Assembly (NCBI GenBank): GCA_002729295.1
Contig: PBTU01000122.1
Coordinates: forward strand, 1 to 28,538
Source: Verrucomicrobiales bacterium
GTDB lineage: Bacteria; Verrucomicrobiota; Verrucomicrobiia; Verrucomicrobiales; Akkermansiaceae
DNA length: 28,538 bases
Direction: 5' to 3'
Shown: one piece after another, positions 15,522-24,747 of the stretch
Layout of the letters: every line of letters starts with the position of its first letter
Position numbering within the stretch: the stretch's first letter is position 1
The notes under the pieces: model-generated
The model's database searches: none
Seen by the model: the letters and a program-made list of their open reading frames with translations, nothing else
Told to the model about the DNA's origin: nothing
Made by a program: the position numbers and the translations under genes

Positions 15522-18026
15522 ATGGGATACGCCTTTCGCCTCGCCAAAACCGTTCTCGCACTTGCGCTTGGGACAGGTTTTTTCGCGATCGCCGGCGGCC
15601 TGATCTACCTCAACCAGGTCGGCTTTCCCGGCCAATACGGCGACTGGGTTCGCAGTGAACTTTCCGGACGAGGGCTTCATCTTGACTTTACCTCCCTGCG
15701 CTTCGACCTCCGGCGTGGGCTGGTCGCCACCGATGTCCAATTCTATGCCAATAAGCGAGATTCCATCCCCATTCTGGAGGCCCAGGAGATCACCCTCGAC
15801 CTCGATAAGACAAAGGCCCTCCGGGGGGAGTTCAAACTCATTAACCTGATCATCATAGATGGTTCCACCTTGGTCCCAACCAAAAAAGAAAACGAAAAGC
15901 TCGAAGCCTCGGGCATCAACGGCCGGGTCACTATGACCGATTCCGGACGTATCCGTTTTCATGATGCCAGCGGTTTGATTGAGGGCATTCAGGTTTCTTT
16001 CACAGCTGATTTCAAGGCTCCCGTCCAAAAAAAGAGAACTCCTGAAGACGGGCCGAAAAAGGAACCCAGAACCGCCAACAAAATTCTCCATCTCATTTTC
16101 GAAGAAATGGACCGCTGGGAGCTCCCGAACGATTTACCCCCCGAACTCGAAATTGTCGTTCGAGGCGATCTGAGCCATCCCGACCGAATCAACACCGAAT
16201 TTTCCTTCAGCGCACGCAACCTCAAGCGCAACGACTACGCCTTGAAAAAACTCAAAATCGAGGGTGATCTCCGGGCCCAACTGGTCACTCTTGACACCAT
16301 CTATCTCGAGGACGAAACCGGCTATGCCTCCGGCGAGGCGGACTGGAGCATTACGCGCCGCAAAGGCCGCTTTAATCTCGACTCCAGTCTTCAATTTAAA
16401 GACTTCATCAACTCCTGCTTTATCGAAGATGAGAAAAAGGAGATCCTCCCCCGCCTCAACATGGCCCGCTCGCCGGTAATTTCCGTTTCCGGAAGCTTCA
16501 CCGCTCTTCCCGACGAAAATTTCTCGATAAAAGCATCCGGCTCGGCCCACCTCGGAGATTTCAAATTCCTTAACACCCGCTACGAAGAACTCAGCTCACA
16601 GTTCTCCTGGCACGATGGAGACCTCTACCTCCGGGATCTCATGGTAAAACACGCCGACGGGCAGCTCGATGGCAACATTCTGTCCCGCGGCAGATTAGTA
16701 AATTACAAGCTCACCTCCACTCTTCCGCTCTCTGCCTTTGATCCCTTCATCACTCCGGGAAGCAAGACCAAAAAAGAACTCGAGCGTGTCAAGTTCGGCA
16801 AAAACTCCCTCCTTGATCTCGACATTCAGGGTGAGATCAACCGCGATGATCTCACCACCTGGACCTCCACCGGCAAAGCCCACATGAACAATCTCATCTA
16901 TCGCGACACCGCTCTTCATCGACTTGCAATGGACTTTGAAATCGGGCCGAAGAAACAGGAGTTCAAAAACGTCAAGTGCCTCATCAACGATGAAAAAGAA
17001 GTCGCCCGCACCCGTGTGCGAGGCAAAGCCTCCAGCGAACTCACCATCGGCAGTGTCCTCGTCGATCACGAACGAAAACAAACCGTCATCAGCAATCTCC
17101 AAGGCAAATTCTGGCCCTCGCCCATCGTTCGCATTTTCGCCCCGAAAACATCGGCCCACCTCGAAAAAACCTACCGCTTCCACCAGCCACCTTCTCTCAA
17201 GCTCAACGGATCGTTCGATAATCGATTCAGAAGCGATGAGAAAAATATTTATCTCATTGAAATCCAGACCGAGGGTCAAACCGACTATCCCTTCCTTGGC
17301 AAACCACTCCCTGTCACCAAACTAAAAACCAACGTCACCGTCCGGCGCTCCCTGGTCACGGTAGACAAGCTGTCCTTCTCCACGGTCGGTGGAACTGCAG
17401 CGGGAAAAGTCGTTATCGACGCTACCCGACAAGCCCCACCCAAGTATACCGGTGACATCAGATGGAACCGGCTTTACTTCCCCGAAATCTCCAAAGTCTA
17501 CAAATTCAAAGAGAAGGAAAAGGGATGGCTCACCGGCCAAATCGCCTTCAGTGGGGTCGAAAGCGACCTGCGGCAATTCAACGCCACCGGAGTCATTGGA
17601 ATCGAAAAAGGAAACCTTGTCGCCCTCCCCATCTTTGGCCCTCTCTCCCCCCTCATCGCAGGCGTTCTGGGGGACAAACGGATGGGATACGAGCGGGCCA
17701 AGGATGCCTCCGCCACCTTCGCCATCAAAAACGGAGTTTGGATGACCGAGGATTTCAGCGCTGTCTCCACCAGTCTTAATCTCACCGGCGAGGGATGGAT
17801 CGATCTCAACACCGATCGCATCGAAATGATTGTCCGCATCAATGCCCGCGGCCTTCTCGGCTTGCTCACCACGCCTCTCACACTCTTAAAAGGAATGTTT
17901 CAATTCCGCGGCACCGGCGACTTCACCAACCCAAAGTGGAAACCATCACCCTTCACCCGCCCCGCCAAAGGCTTGGCCGACCCCATCTTCCGCAAACCTG
18001 GTCGCGCCCAGATCATCCAGGAGTAG
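15522..18026 (+). CDS. AsmA-like inner-membrane/periplasmic protein
   Basis: The product has 834 residues. One N-terminal membrane helix at ~7-30 (LAKTVLALALGTGFFAIAGG) is followed by a long periplasmic part made of alternating beta strands. Near the N-terminus it has the AsmA pattern of a short 'L-F-S-L-R-F-D-L-R-R-G-L' turn and 'A-x-x-I-x-L-D-L-D'. The C-terminal region (VKFGKNSLLDLDIQG, LNLTGEGWIDLNTDRIEMIV, TPLTLLKGMFQFRGTGDF) matches AsmA C-terminal strands that end in an amphipathic groove. The family includes proposed bridge-type lipid carriers between membranes. The length is in the normal range. It begins 42 bases after the MoxR stop; a shared transcript is possible but not shown. 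Confidence 0.8.
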   Translation: MGYAFRLAKTVLALALGTGFFAIAGGLIYLNQVGFPGQYGDWVRSELSGRGLHLDFTSLRFDLRRGLVATDVQFYANKRDSIPILEAQEITLDLDKTKALRGEFKLINLIIIDGSTLVPTKKENEKLEASGINGRVTMTDSGRIRFHDASGLIEGIQVSFTADFKAPVQKKRTPEDGPKKEPRTANKILHLIFEEMDRWELPNDLPPELEIVVRGDLSHPDRINTEFSFSARNLKRNDYALKKLKIEGDLRAQLVTLDTIYLEDETGYASGEADWSITRRKGRFNLDSSLQFKDFINSCFIEDEKKEILPRLNMARSPVISVSGSFTALPDENFSIKASGSAHLGDFKFLNTRYEELSSQFSWHDGDLYLRDLMVKHADGQLDGNILSRGRLVNYKLTSTLPLSAFDPFITPGSKTKKELERVKFGKNSLLDLDIQGEINRDDLTTWTSTGKAHMNNLIYRDTALHRLAMDFEIGPKKQEFKNVKCLINDEKEVARTRVRGKASSELTIGSVLVDHERKQTVISNLQGKFWPSPIVRIFAPKTSAHLEKTYRFHQPPSLKLNGSFDNRFRSDEKNIYLIEIQTEGQTDYPFLGKPLPVTKLKTNVTVRRSLVTVDKLSFSTVGGTAAGKVVIDATRQAPPKYTGDIRWNRLYFPEISKVYKFKEKEKGWLTGQIAFSGVESDLRQFNATGVIGIEKGNLVALPIFGPLSPLIAGVLGDKRMGYERAKDASATFAIKNGVWMTEDFSAVSTSLNLTGEGWIDLNTDRIEMIVRINARGLLGLLTTPLTLLKGMFQFRGTGDFTNPKWKPSPFTRPAKGLADPIFRKPGRAQIIQE

Positions 18027-18091
18027 CGTCTGCTTCCGGGTTGTTGGAGAGTTGGATCTCAACACGCGGATCTGCTCTAAAGCTGGAAGAG

Positions 18092-18117
18092 AAAAAATTT
18101 TAACTGCGGATGCCGCA
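18092..18117 (-). terminator. Possible weak terminator between convergent genes
   Basis: Read on the minus strand, TGCGG-CAT-CCGCA (18105-18117) is followed by GTTAAAATTTTTTC. The stem is only five pairs and the T run is interrupted. It lies 21 bases past the stop of the minus-strand NlpC/P60-like gene, which is the right place for a terminator. Confidence 0.35.
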
Positions 18118-18137
18118 TGGCATTTCGCCCGAAAAAA

Positions 18138-18914
18138 TCATCCGCCCGGAGTGGCATGAACACGGCATTCTTTCGCCACTTGCTTCCAGGTAAAGCTCAT
18201 CCGAAGCATGTCCTCGAGAAATCGATTCTTTTCCGGAAGGCTTCCAGCTTTGGCCAACTGGCGATGGTTTTCAAATCGACTGAAGAGCACATGTTTAATG
18301 TTTGTCTGGGGGACCACTTTTTCGCCGTAGCCTCCAGGGATATTGGACGACCAAAATCGAATATGCTTCTTCCCGTTTTTCATTATCGCTCCCAAATACA
18401 CCACCAAATGGCCCCGCTCCTTGCCGCCGATTTCTTCCGTCCACCAGATTTTCATAAAGTCTCCCGGCAGCGCATGATCGTAACTCGTGAAGTTCTTCCC
18501 GCACTTGAGTTCGGCAAATAGCTTGGCCGTGCCCGGGCCGTTGGCATTCCATCTGCCCCAGATACCGTGACCATCGGGAACTTCGTCGATTTTCAAAAAC
18601 TCCCATCGCTGTTTGCCGGTCATTTTCAAGGAACCATCCTCGATGAGCTTGTCGATGACTTTTAAAAACACACAATAGGTTGCTCCGGAACAAAATGAAG
18701 GGCTCGCAACTTTTGGTTTGGTGCTAATACCCTGATCACTCAAAGCCACTCCATTTTGCAAATTCACGATCGCTTTCTTCGAGGCCAGATACCCGCCGCC
18801 CTTTGGCATCTGGTTCACGGCCCAAAGCACGTATTGATTTAATGGCGGAAGCTTTGAGGTCTCCGCCGGGGCTGTTCCGATTACCATCAGCCAGATGAAA
18901 GATAACGCTCTCAT
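18138..18914 (-). CDS. Secreted NlpC/P60-like (papain-fold) protein, putative
   Basis: The product is 258 residues and has a signal peptide (LSFIWLMVIGTAPAE). A papain-like order can be seen: Cys75 in PSFCSGATYCVFL, then LPGDFMKIWW, then His169 in RGHLVVYLGAI, then a polar residue in IRFWSSNIPGGYG (Ser189-Ser190-Asn191). This fits NlpC/P60 or CHAP cell-wall hydrolases. There is no SH3 or LysM wall-binding domain, and the family match is by layout rather than strong identity. The start codon overlaps the stop of avtA (ATGA at 18911-18914), so the pair forms an operon. A role in peptide cross-link cleavage is inferred. Confidence 0.55.
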   Translation of the reverse strand: MRALSFIWLMVIGTAPAETSKLPPLNQYVLWAVNQMPKGGGYLASKKAIVNLQNGVALSDQGISTKPKVASPSFCSGATYCVFLKVIDKLIEDGSLKMTGKQRWEFLKIDEVPDGHGIWGRWNANGPGTAKLFAELKCGKNFTSYDHALPGDFMKIWWTEEIGGKERGHLVVYLGAIMKNGKKHIRFWSSNIPGGYGEKVVPQTNIKHVLFSRFENHRQLAKAGSLPEKNRFLEDMLRMSFTWKQVAKECRVHATPGG

Positions 18915-20182
18915 GCTTCTTCGTAGGCTTTTCTGACTTCATCCGCAATGATGCGAATCCCCTCTTCAACCACCTCTTTAGGCATGGTGTAACTGACACG
19001 AATACACTCTCGGACATGCGGCCAATCTGTGCCTTCAGGCAAACCAAAGAAGAAATACTCGCCCGGCACTACAAGAATTCCTCGCCTTTTGAGTCGCTGG
19101 TAAAGTTCTTTCGACGTAATCGGTAGGCCTTCGAACCAAAGCCAAAGAAACAAGGCTCCTTCGCTTCGATGAATATAATAGGGAATCTCATCGGGGAGAT
19201 ACTTCGCAAACCATCTCTGAGCCATTTGCGAACGCACTTCGTAGAAAGGTCGCACTACTTCCCGGCTCAGTCGCAGGACCTCTCTACTTTCCACAAGTGG
19301 ACGCATGATCTCCTGACCGAGGTTTGGATTGGCTAATCCCACTATCGATGTCATTGACGACAAGGCGCGGCAGATCTTTTTGTCGGCGATCACGATTCCT
19401 GTTCTCGTTCCAGGCAACCCGATCTTGGAAAGGCTCAACGTGAGAATCATTCCCTCATCCCAAACCGGCTTCACTTCGGAAAAGATGACATGAGGAAAAG
19501 GCGCGCCGTAAGCGTTGTCCACGATGAGCGGGATTCCTTTCTCCCGCGCAATCTCGCGAAGGTGTTCGATTTCATTATCGGTCAGCACATTCCCGGACGG
19601 GTTGGTCGGACGCGACACACAAATCGCCGCGATATCGTCTCCAGGATCCACCGCATCAAAATCAACGCGGTATTTAAATTCATGTGCCCCGATTTTCTCA
19701 ATCCTCGCCGGAATAGCCTCGAAAAAACCTTCTCCTACCGCCTGATCGCAATACCCGATGTATTCCGGGAGCAGAGGAAGAAGGATTTTCTTCCTTCGAC
19801 CATCCGCAAAGCGTCCGGCTAGCGCGTTAAAAAGCATAAAGAAGGCCGTTTGGCCGCCCATCGTCACCGCAAAATTTTCCGCGGTGACCTCCCAGCCGAA
19901 TTCTTCTTTGAAAAGGTTCGCCAGTGCCACACGAAAAGCTTCGTTACCGGCCGGGACATCATAATTGCCCAGAGCTCGCTCCATGCCACCAGGCTCAGCA
20001 AGAATTTCTTCCATACGACGACGCCATACCTCGTCCATCTCGGGAATATGTGCCGGTTGGCCGCCTCCTAGCATTTTGACATCGCCTCCACCCGCGAGAG
20101 CCTCCCCCAAATCGTCCATCAATTCGCCGATTCCGCTTCCCTCGCAAAGATTTTCTCCAAACTTCGACAGCTCCCAGTCCAT
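18911..20182 (-). CDS. avtA: Valine-pyruvate transaminase
   Basis: The product is 423 residues, the usual length. The fold type I PLP enzyme features are clear: MLGGGQPAHIPEM near the N-terminus (the AvtA family normally has GGGNPAHIPE), GNYDVPAGNEAFRVALANLF, VSRPTNPSGNVLT at ~189-201, IVDNAYGAP around 220-228, and the PLP lysine Lys253 in LSLSKIGLPGTRTGIVIAD. It transfers the amino group between valine and pyruvate, giving alanine. No signal peptide, so it is cytoplasmic. It is first in an operon with the secreted NlpC/P60-like gene. No leader peptide or riboswitch was seen in the 348 bases upstream. Confidence 0.9.
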   Translation of the reverse strand: MDWELSKFGENLCEGSGIGELMDDLGEALAGGGDVKMLGGGQPAHIPEMDEVWRRRMEEILAEPGGMERALGNYDVPAGNEAFRVALANLFKEEFGWEVTAENFAVTMGGQTAFFMLFNALAGRFADGRRKKILLPLLPEYIGYCDQAVGEGFFEAIPARIEKIGAHEFKYRVDFDAVDPGDDIAAICVSRPTNPSGNVLTDNEIEHLREIAREKGIPLIVDNAYGAPFPHVIFSEVKPVWDEGMILTLSLSKIGLPGTRTGIVIADKKICRALSSMTSIVGLANPNLGQEIMRPLVESREVLRLSREVVRPFYEVRSQMAQRWFAKYLPDEIPYYIHRSEGALFLWLWFEGLPITSKELYQRLKRRGILVVPGEYFFFGLPEGTDWPHVRECIRVSYTMPKEVVEEGIRIIADEVRKAYEEA

Positions 20183-20530
20183 GACAAGGCCGACTTTAAT
20201 GCGAGATGGGCACTTGTCACTGAAATCTCTTCTCTGGCTTACCCTCTTGACGGGGAATTTTAAAGCGACCGGAAACTGCCCCGACGATAAACAGCAATAA
20301 CAGAATCCGTCTCTCTATTAATCGTTGTCCACAAATCCTGCTTTTTCTTCAGATCCCCTCAGCTCCTGAGTATTTGTTCCAACACACCCATTTTGCCACA
20401 TCTGATTTTGAAAAACTCTTTCTAGGAAAAAACTCCAAAAAGATGTGTCATCGGCAATCCCCCAACACAATCCATCTCGGGGAAACGTTTGATCGTGATC
20501 CCCGGTTCTCCAAAAAACAAATTTTCTACA
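20183..20530. other. Divergent intergenic region, no gene
   Basis: 348 bases lie between the divergent avtA and FAD oxidoreductase genes. Small frames on both strands have no recognisable domain and an AT-rich composition unlike the neighbouring genes. No tRNA or terminator was found. A weak hairpin arises from CGGGGA (20478-20483) and TCCCCG. Promoters for both genes should lie here, but I could not assign -35/-10 boxes confidently. Confidence 0.6.
20483..20490. promoter_or_regulatory. LacI-type operator core candidate (AAACGTTT)
   Basis: AAACGTTT is a perfect 8-bp palindrome with the central CG typical of LacI/GalR-family operators. It lies 40 bases before the FAD oxidoreductase start. The flanks are not symmetric over the next three bases, and no regulator gene lies in the window, so the call is tentative. 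Confidence 0.25.
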
Positions 20531-22786
20531 ATGCACAAAATTATTCTATGCTCCCTGCTAACCCTCTCGGCCCACGCCGCGGATTCAGTATTCGTCGAAG
20601 CCGAAGCCTTCTCTGATAAAGGCGGCTGGTCCACCGACTCACAGTTCATTCTCAATATGGGGTCGGCCTACCTCATCGCCCACGGCCTCGGAACGCCTGT
20701 CGCCGATGCCAAGACCGAAGTTACTTTCCCCTCTGCCGGCACCTACCATCTGCACGTCCGCACCAAGGACTGGGTGGGACCTTGGAAAGCCGAGGGGGCC
20801 CCGGGTAAGTTTCAGGTTCTCGTCAATGGCAAGGCTGTCGAAAACACCTTTGGAACAACCGGATCCGAGTGGTATTGGCAAGACGGTGGCAAAGTCGAAA
20901 TCTCCGACACGAAAACCTCTCTCTCCATCAAGGACCTTGCCGGATTCAATGGACGTTGTGACGCCATCTTCTTTTCCAAGGACGGCGCAGAAACTCCACC
21001 CAACGAAGCCGAGGCTCTCTTCAAATTCCGCCGGCAAAAACTCAATCTCCCCGCCACTCCGCCGACGAAAGACGGCTATGACCTCGTTGTAGTAGGCGGC
21101 GGATACTCCGGACTTGGAGCCGCTATTTCCGGCGGCCGCCAAGGACTTAAAGTCGCCCTCATTCACGACCGCCCCGTTCTTGGCGGAAATGGTTCATCCG
21201 AAGTCCAAGTCTGGGCCATGGGCGAAACAAAAAGGGGGAAATTTCCGCATCTCGGTGAAATCATCGAAGAATTCACGGACTATTCGCGCGACTCCCCCGG
21301 TCTCATTGAAGAATTTCAGGACGACCTCAAAAGCCAGGTCGTGAAGGCCGAGAAGAATATCGATCTCTATCTCGAACACTTCGCTTTTAAAACGAACACC
21401 AAGGGTGACAAAATCGTCTCGGTCGATGTCGTTGATACGACCTCTGGCGAGTTCGTCCGCATCGCCGGTAATCTTTTCGCCGACACCACCGGCCACGGCA
21501 CCATCGGGGCCCAGGCTGGGGCGAAATTCATGATGGCCGAGAAAGGACACATGGGCATGTCTAATATGTGGTCCTACAAGAATAGCGACAACCCCGTCGC
21601 TTGGCCCGAGACACCCTGGGCTCTTCCTCTTGAAGAAGAACACTTTCCCAAGCTCCATCTCTCACGCGGACCTTACGAGAAATTCCACAAAGCCGAGTGG
21701 TTCTGGGAAGGCGGCTACGACAAACATCCTATCAACGACCTCGAGCTCATCCGTGACTGGAATCTCCGCGCCAACTTCGGAGCCTTTACCAACATCAAAA
21801 AGAACAAGGCCAACGCCAATGCCAAGCTCATGTGGATGGCTTACGTCGGCGGAAACCGCGAATCACGTCGCCTTGAAGGGGACATTATCCTCACCGGCGA
21901 CGATATCACCGCCCGCAAGGACTTTCCCGACGGCACCGCACCCACCACTTGGTCTATCGACCTCCACTATCCCAAAAAGGAATACCTAAAGGGCCCCGCA
22001 AAGGATAACCCCTTCATCGCTATCGCCGTTCATGACCGTAAGGTCGACCGCCAAAACGGCTACCCCATCCCTTACCGCACCATGTATTCCAAAAACATCG
22101 ACAACCTCTTCATGGCCGGACGCTGTATTTCCGTCGATCGTCGCGCCCTCGGAACGATCCGCGTCATGCGCACTTGCGGCATGATGGGTGAAGTCGTCGG
22201 CAAGGCGGCTTGGATCGCCACCAACAATAAGACGAATCCGCGTGGAGTTTACGCGAACTACCTCCCCCAACTCATCGAACTCATGGAAACTCCCGGTCGC
22301 GCCCGTCGTGCCTCCCTGAATGGAAACCTCGTCGTCCCCCCTCTTCCCGAGGGCGGACTGCGAACCCGCCCAAAGAAAAAGTTAGTCATCAACTTAAAAG
22401 GCATCGTGGTCGATGACACCAAAGCCAAGTTCACCGGCACCTGGTTACACTCCGAGGGCCTCAAGCCTCACATCGGAAACGGCTACCGCTATGCGTCGGG
22501 CGACGCTTCTGCCCTCTTCCAATTCCGCATCAAGAATACCGGAAAATACGAAGTTCGATTTTACTACCAGCCCCATGAGAATCGCACCTCGAAAGCTCAG
22601 GCTGAAATCACGCACGCCGGAGGCAAGGCCACCGTCATGCTCGACCTCACCAGAGCTCCGGCCCAAGGCAAATACCAGGTCCTCGGAACCTACGAATTCA
22701 ACGACGTCCTCAGAGGCTCCGTTGTCTTATCGAACAAAGGCAAAGGCCACCTCCATGCGGATGCCATTCAGGTGATGAAAAAATAG
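20531..22786 (+). CDS. Secreted FAD-dependent oxidoreductase with golvesin-like C-terminal domain
   Basis: I start at ATG 20531 because MHKIILCSLLTLSAHAADS is a signal peptide; the product is 751 residues. Residues ~20-150 are a beta-rich carbohydrate-binding-like domain (VFVEAEAFSDKGGWSTDSQF, AGTYHLHVRTKDW). Residues ~180-610 are the FAD_oxidored type: VVVGGGYSGLGAA with the Gly189-x-Gly191-x-x-Gly194 dinucleotide fold, DRPVLGGNGSSEVQVW, and NLFMAGRCISVDRRALGTIR. Residues ~640-751 resemble the golvesin/xanthan-lyase tail (FTGTWLHSEGLKPHIGNGYR, GKYEVRFYYQPHENR, HADAIQVM). Genes of this type are abundant in Planctomycetota and Verrucomicrobiota and are thought to act on polysaccharide-derived sugars outside the cytoplasm. 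The substrate is unknown. Confidence 0.88.
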   Translation: MHKIILCSLLTLSAHAADSVFVEAEAFSDKGGWSTDSQFILNMGSAYLIAHGLGTPVADAKTEVTFPSAGTYHLHVRTKDWVGPWKAEGAPGKFQVLVNGKAVENTFGTTGSEWYWQDGGKVEISDTKTSLSIKDLAGFNGRCDAIFFSKDGAETPPNEAEALFKFRRQKLNLPATPPTKDGYDLVVVGGGYSGLGAAISGGRQGLKVALIHDRPVLGGNGSSEVQVWAMGETKRGKFPHLGEIIEEFTDYSRDSPGLIEEFQDDLKSQVVKAEKNIDLYLEHFAFKTNTKGDKIVSVDVVDTTSGEFVRIAGNLFADTTGHGTIGAQAGAKFMMAEKGHMGMSNMWSYKNSDNPVAWPETPWALPLEEEHFPKLHLSRGPYEKFHKAEWFWEGGYDKHPINDLELIRDWNLRANFGAFTNIKKNKANANAKLMWMAYVGGNRESRRLEGDIILTGDDITARKDFPDGTAPTTWSIDLHYPKKEYLKGPAKDNPFIAIAVHDRKVDRQNGYPIPYRTMYSKNIDNLFMAGRCISVDRRALGTIRVMRTCGMMGEVVGKAAWIATNNKTNPRGVYANYLPQLIELMETPGRARRASLNGNLVVPPLPEGGLRTRPKKKLVINLKGIVVDDTKAKFTGTWLHSEGLKPHIGNGYRYASGDASALFQFRIKNTGKYEVRFYYQPHENRTSKAQAEITHAGGKATVMLDLTRAPAQGKYQVLGTYEFNDVLRGSVVLSNKGKGHLHADAIQVMKK

Positions 22787-22796
22787 CTCCCTTTTC

Positions 22797-22840
22797 AAAA
22801 GCCCACAATCTGCGGTTTTCCCCGCAGTCGTGGGCTTTTT
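22797..22840 (+). terminator. Rho-independent terminator with a two-part stem
   Basis: The outer stem GCCCAC/GTGGGC (22801-22806 and 22830-22835) and inner stem CTGCGG/CCGCAG (22810-22815 and 22822-22827) are flanked by A and T runs. It lies 10 bases after the FAD oxidoreductase stop and ends that unit. Confidence 0.92.
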
Positions 22841-22862
22841 AACGCCTTCAGATCCCCTTATA

Positions 22863-22894
22863 TTCCCAAGGTGACAATATCGTCACATTGGGAA
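22863..22894. promoter_or_regulatory. 32-bp near-perfect inverted repeat upstream of the phosphate cotransporter
   Basis: The arms TTCCCAA...TTGGGAA and GTGAC...GTCAC are centred on AATATC, with 14 of 16 pairs matching. It sits ~90 bases before the start codon of the Na+/phosphate cotransporter and after the previous terminator, so it can only serve this gene. A further TGTCACATT copy follows at 22914-22922. The TGTCA units recall Pho-box half sites, but the 11-bp direct-repeat spacing of a Pho box is not clearly met. Confidence 0.45.
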
Positions 22895-22982
22895 GTTCGG
22901 AATGTGGCGCTTTTGTCACATTAATCTTCAACTTAAGCCTGAGATCGGGCTCATCCACAAACACTACATCAAACACAACCCC

Positions 22983-24725
22983 ATGGATTCAATCGTAACC
23001 ATATTAAAAATCCTCGGCGCTCTCGGCGTTTTCCTTTTCGGCATGAAAGTCATGTCCGAAGGTGTCCAGAAATTCGCCGGCGCCCGCATGCGCTCAGCCT
23101 TGGCCTCCGCAACAGGCAACCGCTTCAAAGGCGTGCTCACCGGCCTCTTCACCACCAGCTTGGTGCAATCCTCATCAGCAACGACCGTTCTCGTCGTTTC
23201 CTTTGTGAACGTCGGTCTCCTGACCTTGGTTGAATCAATCGGGGTAATCATGGGGGCCAACTTGGGAACAACCATCACGGCTTGGATTGTCGCCTCGATT
23301 GGTAAGTTCAGTCTCGCCAAGATCGCCGTGCCCATTATCGGGGTAGGATTCCCGATCTTTTTCATCGCCAAAGGAAAAATGAAATCCTTCGGCGAATTCA
23401 TGGTGGGATTCGGACTCCTCTTCCTTGGACTCAGTCTCCTGAAATCCGAAGTTCCCGACCTGAAGAGCGGCGTCAAAGCCGACGAAGGTGTCATTGCCAA
23501 CATCCAGTGGTGGATCTCAATTCTCAGCAACAAAGGATACCTTTCCTACATTCTCTTTATGATTGGGGGAATCCTCCTCACTCTCATTGTGCAGTCTTCC
23601 TCCGCCGCGATGGCCATCACCATCACCTGCGCCACGCAAGGGTGGTTCGGAACTGACGCCTACGAAGTCTTCAAGATCTCCGCTGCTGTTGTGCTCGGAG
23701 AAAATATTGGAACAACCGTAACGGCTTGGCTTGCCTCACTGGGGGCCGGCACCGAAGCAAAACGAGCGGCACGAGCACACTTCATGTTCAATGTCATCGG
23801 CACAGTCTGGATGCTTATCGTCTTCCCGCTCTTCGCCGCCATGGTATGGAATATCGCCCAGCATCTTCCAGAAGGCCTGAAATCCGCCAAGAAAGACTTT
23901 GGAGCCAGTGAGGTCGCTTTCGCAACCGCCATCTTCCACACGACCTTTAACCTGATCAACGTCTTCGCTCTGATCTGGTTCGTTCCGCAAATTGCTTCTG
24001 TTGTTCAAAAGTGGGTTCCCTCAAAAGATTCAGAGGACTCTGGGAAAAACCGCCTCCGCTACGTCTCACAGAACCTTGTCGATCTTGGTGAACTGAATAT
24101 TGTCGAAGCCGAAAATGCCGTCCGCAAGATGTCCGCTCACACCAACGAAATGTATCAAGGCTTCATCAATGTTTTCCAAAGTCCCGGCGACGATCTTTCC
24201 TCGGAAGTCTCTCGTCTTAAAAAGATGGAGGACGAAGCCGACCTCATGATGCAGGACATCACAGAATACCTCGTGAAATGCTCTGCCCACGACATCCGGG
24301 AAGAACAAGCCGCTAGCATCACCAAGATGATTCGTGTTGTTGCCGAGCTCGAAGAAATCACCGATACAATCTACCGTCTCGTGAAACTTGTTGAGCGAAA
24401 ATACAACAAAGATCATCAGTTCACCGAACACCAAACCAAGCGGATCGGTGAAATGACCTCCGTGGCAGGTCAAGCCCTTGGCGCAGTCGACAACTACATC
24501 CTCCAAACGGTTCCTCCCGAAGTCATCGCCTCTGTGATGACTCTTGAAAATCAAACCGACAGCATGCGTAAATCTTTCAACAAGGAAGCGATCAAGCGCA
24601 TGGCCGAGGGCGACATAAAGGTCGAGATGATCTATATGGACATCAACAACCAGCTCGAATCGCTCGCCAACCACACCCTCAATGTGATGCAGGCAAGTAG
24701 CCTGGCTGCTCCGCCGGCATCCTAG
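22983..24725 (+). CDS. Na+/phosphate cotransporter (NptA/PNaS family) with PhoU-like tail
   Basis: I start at ATG 22983 (MDSIVTILKILGALGVFLFG), giving 580 residues; the longer frame adds a hydrophilic leader. The two inverted membrane halves carry the paired family motifs QSSSATT (62-68) with GANLGTT (91-97), and QSSSAAM (204-210) with GENIGTT (239-245). Around ten membrane segments end near 342. Residues ~355-575 are a helical PhoU-like domain (MEDEADLMMQDITEYLVK, ITKMIRVVAELEEITDTIYR). It takes up inorganic phosphate with sodium; the PhoU-like tail suggests phosphate-dependent control. It is monocistronic, set between two strong terminators and preceded by a 32-bp inverted repeat. Confidence 0.93.
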   Translation: MDSIVTILKILGALGVFLFGMKVMSEGVQKFAGARMRSALASATGNRFKGVLTGLFTTSLVQSSSATTVLVVSFVNVGLLTLVESIGVIMGANLGTTITAWIVASIGKFSLAKIAVPIIGVGFPIFFIAKGKMKSFGEFMVGFGLLFLGLSLLKSEVPDLKSGVKADEGVIANIQWWISILSNKGYLSYILFMIGGILLTLIVQSSSAAMAITITCATQGWFGTDAYEVFKISAAVVLGENIGTTVTAWLASLGAGTEAKRAARAHFMFNVIGTVWMLIVFPLFAAMVWNIAQHLPEGLKSAKKDFGASEVAFATAIFHTTFNLINVFALIWFVPQIASVVQKWVPSKDSEDSGKNRLRYVSQNLVDLGELNIVEAENAVRKMSAHTNEMYQGFINVFQSPGDDLSSEVSRLKKMEDEADLMMQDITEYLVKCSAHDIREEQAASITKMIRVVAELEEITDTIYRLVKLVERKYNKDHQFTEHQTKRIGEMTSVAGQALGAVDNYILQTVPPEVIASVMTLENQTDSMRKSFNKEAIKRMAEGDIKVEMIYMDINNQLESLANHTLNVMQASSLAAPPAS

Positions 24726-24747
24726 ATCCAGCGGATCACTGCTCTCC

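Noticed and set aside
20489..20530. 14-codon extension of the FAD oxidoreductase
   Set aside because: It would bury the signal peptide; the frame begins inside the operator-like region.
22902..22982. N-terminal extension of the phosphate cotransporter
   Set aside because: It places 27 polar residues before the first membrane helix of the family and would begin next to the inverted repeat; the ATG at 22983 fits the family start.
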